Positions 63,328 to 64,000 of a DNA stretch of 64,000 nt are shown here, in pieces. Numbering within the stretch: the first letter of the stretch is position 1; the number at the start of each line of letters is the position of its first letter. A program made the translations under genes and the position numbers. The notes below the pieces were generated by a model. It saw nothing but the letters and a program-made list of their open reading frames with translations, made no database searches and was not told where the DNA came from. This DNA comes from an uncultured Muribaculaceae bacterium (lineage in GTDB: Bacteria; Bacteroidota; Bacteroidia; Bacteroidales; Muribaculaceae). The stretch spans positions 62,001-126,000 of the forward strand of contig CAJTPZ010000005.1 in assembly GCA_910578395.1 (NCBI GenBank). The letters are read 5' to 3'.

Positions 63328-64000
63328 TTACGAGCGTCCGCCGTGACGTTCACGACGAGCGGCGTCAATACGTAGCAGTATGAACAGCAGTATTGTAAAT
63401 CCCCAAAGCGAAGAGCCTCCGTAGCTGAAGAAAGGGAGCGGTATTCCTATTACAGGACACAGGCCTATGACCATGCCTATGTTGATACAGAAATGAAAGA
63501 TGAAATAGGAGGCCACACAATAGGCGTAGACACGTCCGAAGACTGTAGGCTGGCGCTCGGCGATAGATATGACGCGCAGTATAAGTGCAAGAAATAGAGC
63601 GAGCACGGCGACTGATCCGATGAAGCCCTCCTCTTCTCCTATGGTGCAATAGATAAAGTCGGTGTGTTGTTCTGGCACAAACTTCAGCTTGGTCTGTGTG
63701 CCTTGCAGAAAACCTTTGCCGGCAAGTCCTCCTGATCCTATGGCGATTTTAGATTGATTCACATTGTATCCCACACCACGAAGATCCTCTTCGATGCCGA
63801 GCGCTACTTTGATGCGCATCTGCTGGTGTGGTTCAAGCACATGGTTGAATACGACGCTTACCGAAAACATAAAGGCAAGAGCTGCTGCCGCTGTTCCTAT
63901 AGTGACCATGAGCTTATGGGTATAGTCGTGCATCAGCTCCAAGAGGCAATAGACACAGGCGGCTCCTATGGCTCCTATAAAGATCCATTGTCCAGGAAGA
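63328..64000 (-). CDS. rodA: Rod shape-determining glycosyltransferase RodA, 3' part (5' end outside window)
   Basis: C-terminal part of a SEDS-family peptidoglycan polymerase. The minus-strand frame is open from base 63999 of the window, so the N-terminus lies beyond the window end. At least six hydrophobic segments and the RodA-type loop GGLAGKGFLQGTQTKLKFVPEQHTDFIYCTIGEEEGF are visible, then GMVIGLCPVIGIPLPFFSYGGSSL, the conserved end of the family. It works with a class B penicillin-binding protein in lateral wall synthesis. Confidence 0.93.
   Translation of the reverse strand, partial: LPGQWIFIGAIGAACVYCLLELMHDYTHKLMVTIGTAAAALAFMFSVSVVFNHVLEPHQQMRIKVALGIEEDLRGVGYNVNQSKIAIGSGGLAGKGFLQGTQTKLKFVPEQHTDFIYCTIGEEEGFIGSVAVLALFLALILRVISIAERQPTVFGRVYAYCVASYFIFHFCINIGMVIGLCPVIGIPLPFFSYGGSSLWGFTILLFILLRIDAARRERHGGRS

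Noticed and set aside
1..64000. tRNA, rRNA or insertion sequences
   Set aside because: Intergenic regions were read for tRNA-like cloverleafs, rRNA segments and transposase genes; none was recognised.

Overview
The window is a stretch of Bacteroidales chromosome, most likely from a Muribaculaceae-type gut bacterium. The family-level assignment is inference. The signs are two SusC/SusD operons, a TonB system with two ExbD genes, a complete Na+-NQR operon, lipoproteins with Bacteroidetes-style lipoboxes, and promoters of the Bacteroidetes form TTTG-N20-TAnnTTTG. Exact matches to that form are present before rplS, the ABC-F gene, the yceD-rpmF-fabH group, exbB and leuA.

Layout. 1-2.2 kb: end of guaB, then yicC and gmk. 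2.4-5.8 kb: rplS (minus strand) and a lipoprotein alpha-L-rhamnosidase. 6-15.5 kb: an ABC-F ATPase with a long leader, then yceD-rpmF-fabH-era-der-HAD phosphatase-aroB and a MATE exporter. 15.7-23.7 kb: nqrABCDEF, a YigZ/IMPACT gene, and dnaB convergent to it. 24-27.4 kb: exbB-exbD-exbD-tonB, which energises the many TonB-dependent outer-membrane proteins nearby. 27.8-28.55 kb: a non-coding array of about 245-bp tandem repeats rich in hairpins. 28.6-42.1 kb: two divergent SusC/SusD operons separated by a tyrosine recombinase. 42.3-47.2 kb: a short FNT-like membrane protein and a three-gene envelope cluster ending in an outer-membrane barrel. 47.3-51.6 kb (minus strand): a secreted LamG-phosphodiesterase, a DUF4293-like membrane protein and a TPR protein. 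51.8-55.5 kb: response regulator, histidine kinase, murI and a nucleosidase in an overlapping chain. 55.5-62.7 kb: leuACDB and an S9 peptidase. End: an NlpE-like lipoprotein and the 3' part of rodA (minus strand).

Main discovery: a DNA-inversion switch at 34.66-36.40 kb. The left SusC gene (minus strand) has a promoter, leader and signal peptide. The right SusC gene (plus strand) has none of these: no start codon with a signal sequence lies between the recombinase stop codon and the mature-protein homology. A 34-bp inverted repeat with one mismatch sits exactly at the signal-peptide/mature junction of the left gene and at the 5' edge of homology of the right gene. Each copy contains a short dyad with a 5-bp core. 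A complete tyrosine recombinase gene lies between the two copies. Inverting the 1.72-kb segment would move promoter, leader and signal peptide in frame onto the right SusC, turning that SusC/SusD/lipoprotein operon on and the left one off. The principle is known from Bacteroides SusC/RagA phase variation; this two-state arrangement, with the recombinase inside the flipping segment, deserves direct testing.
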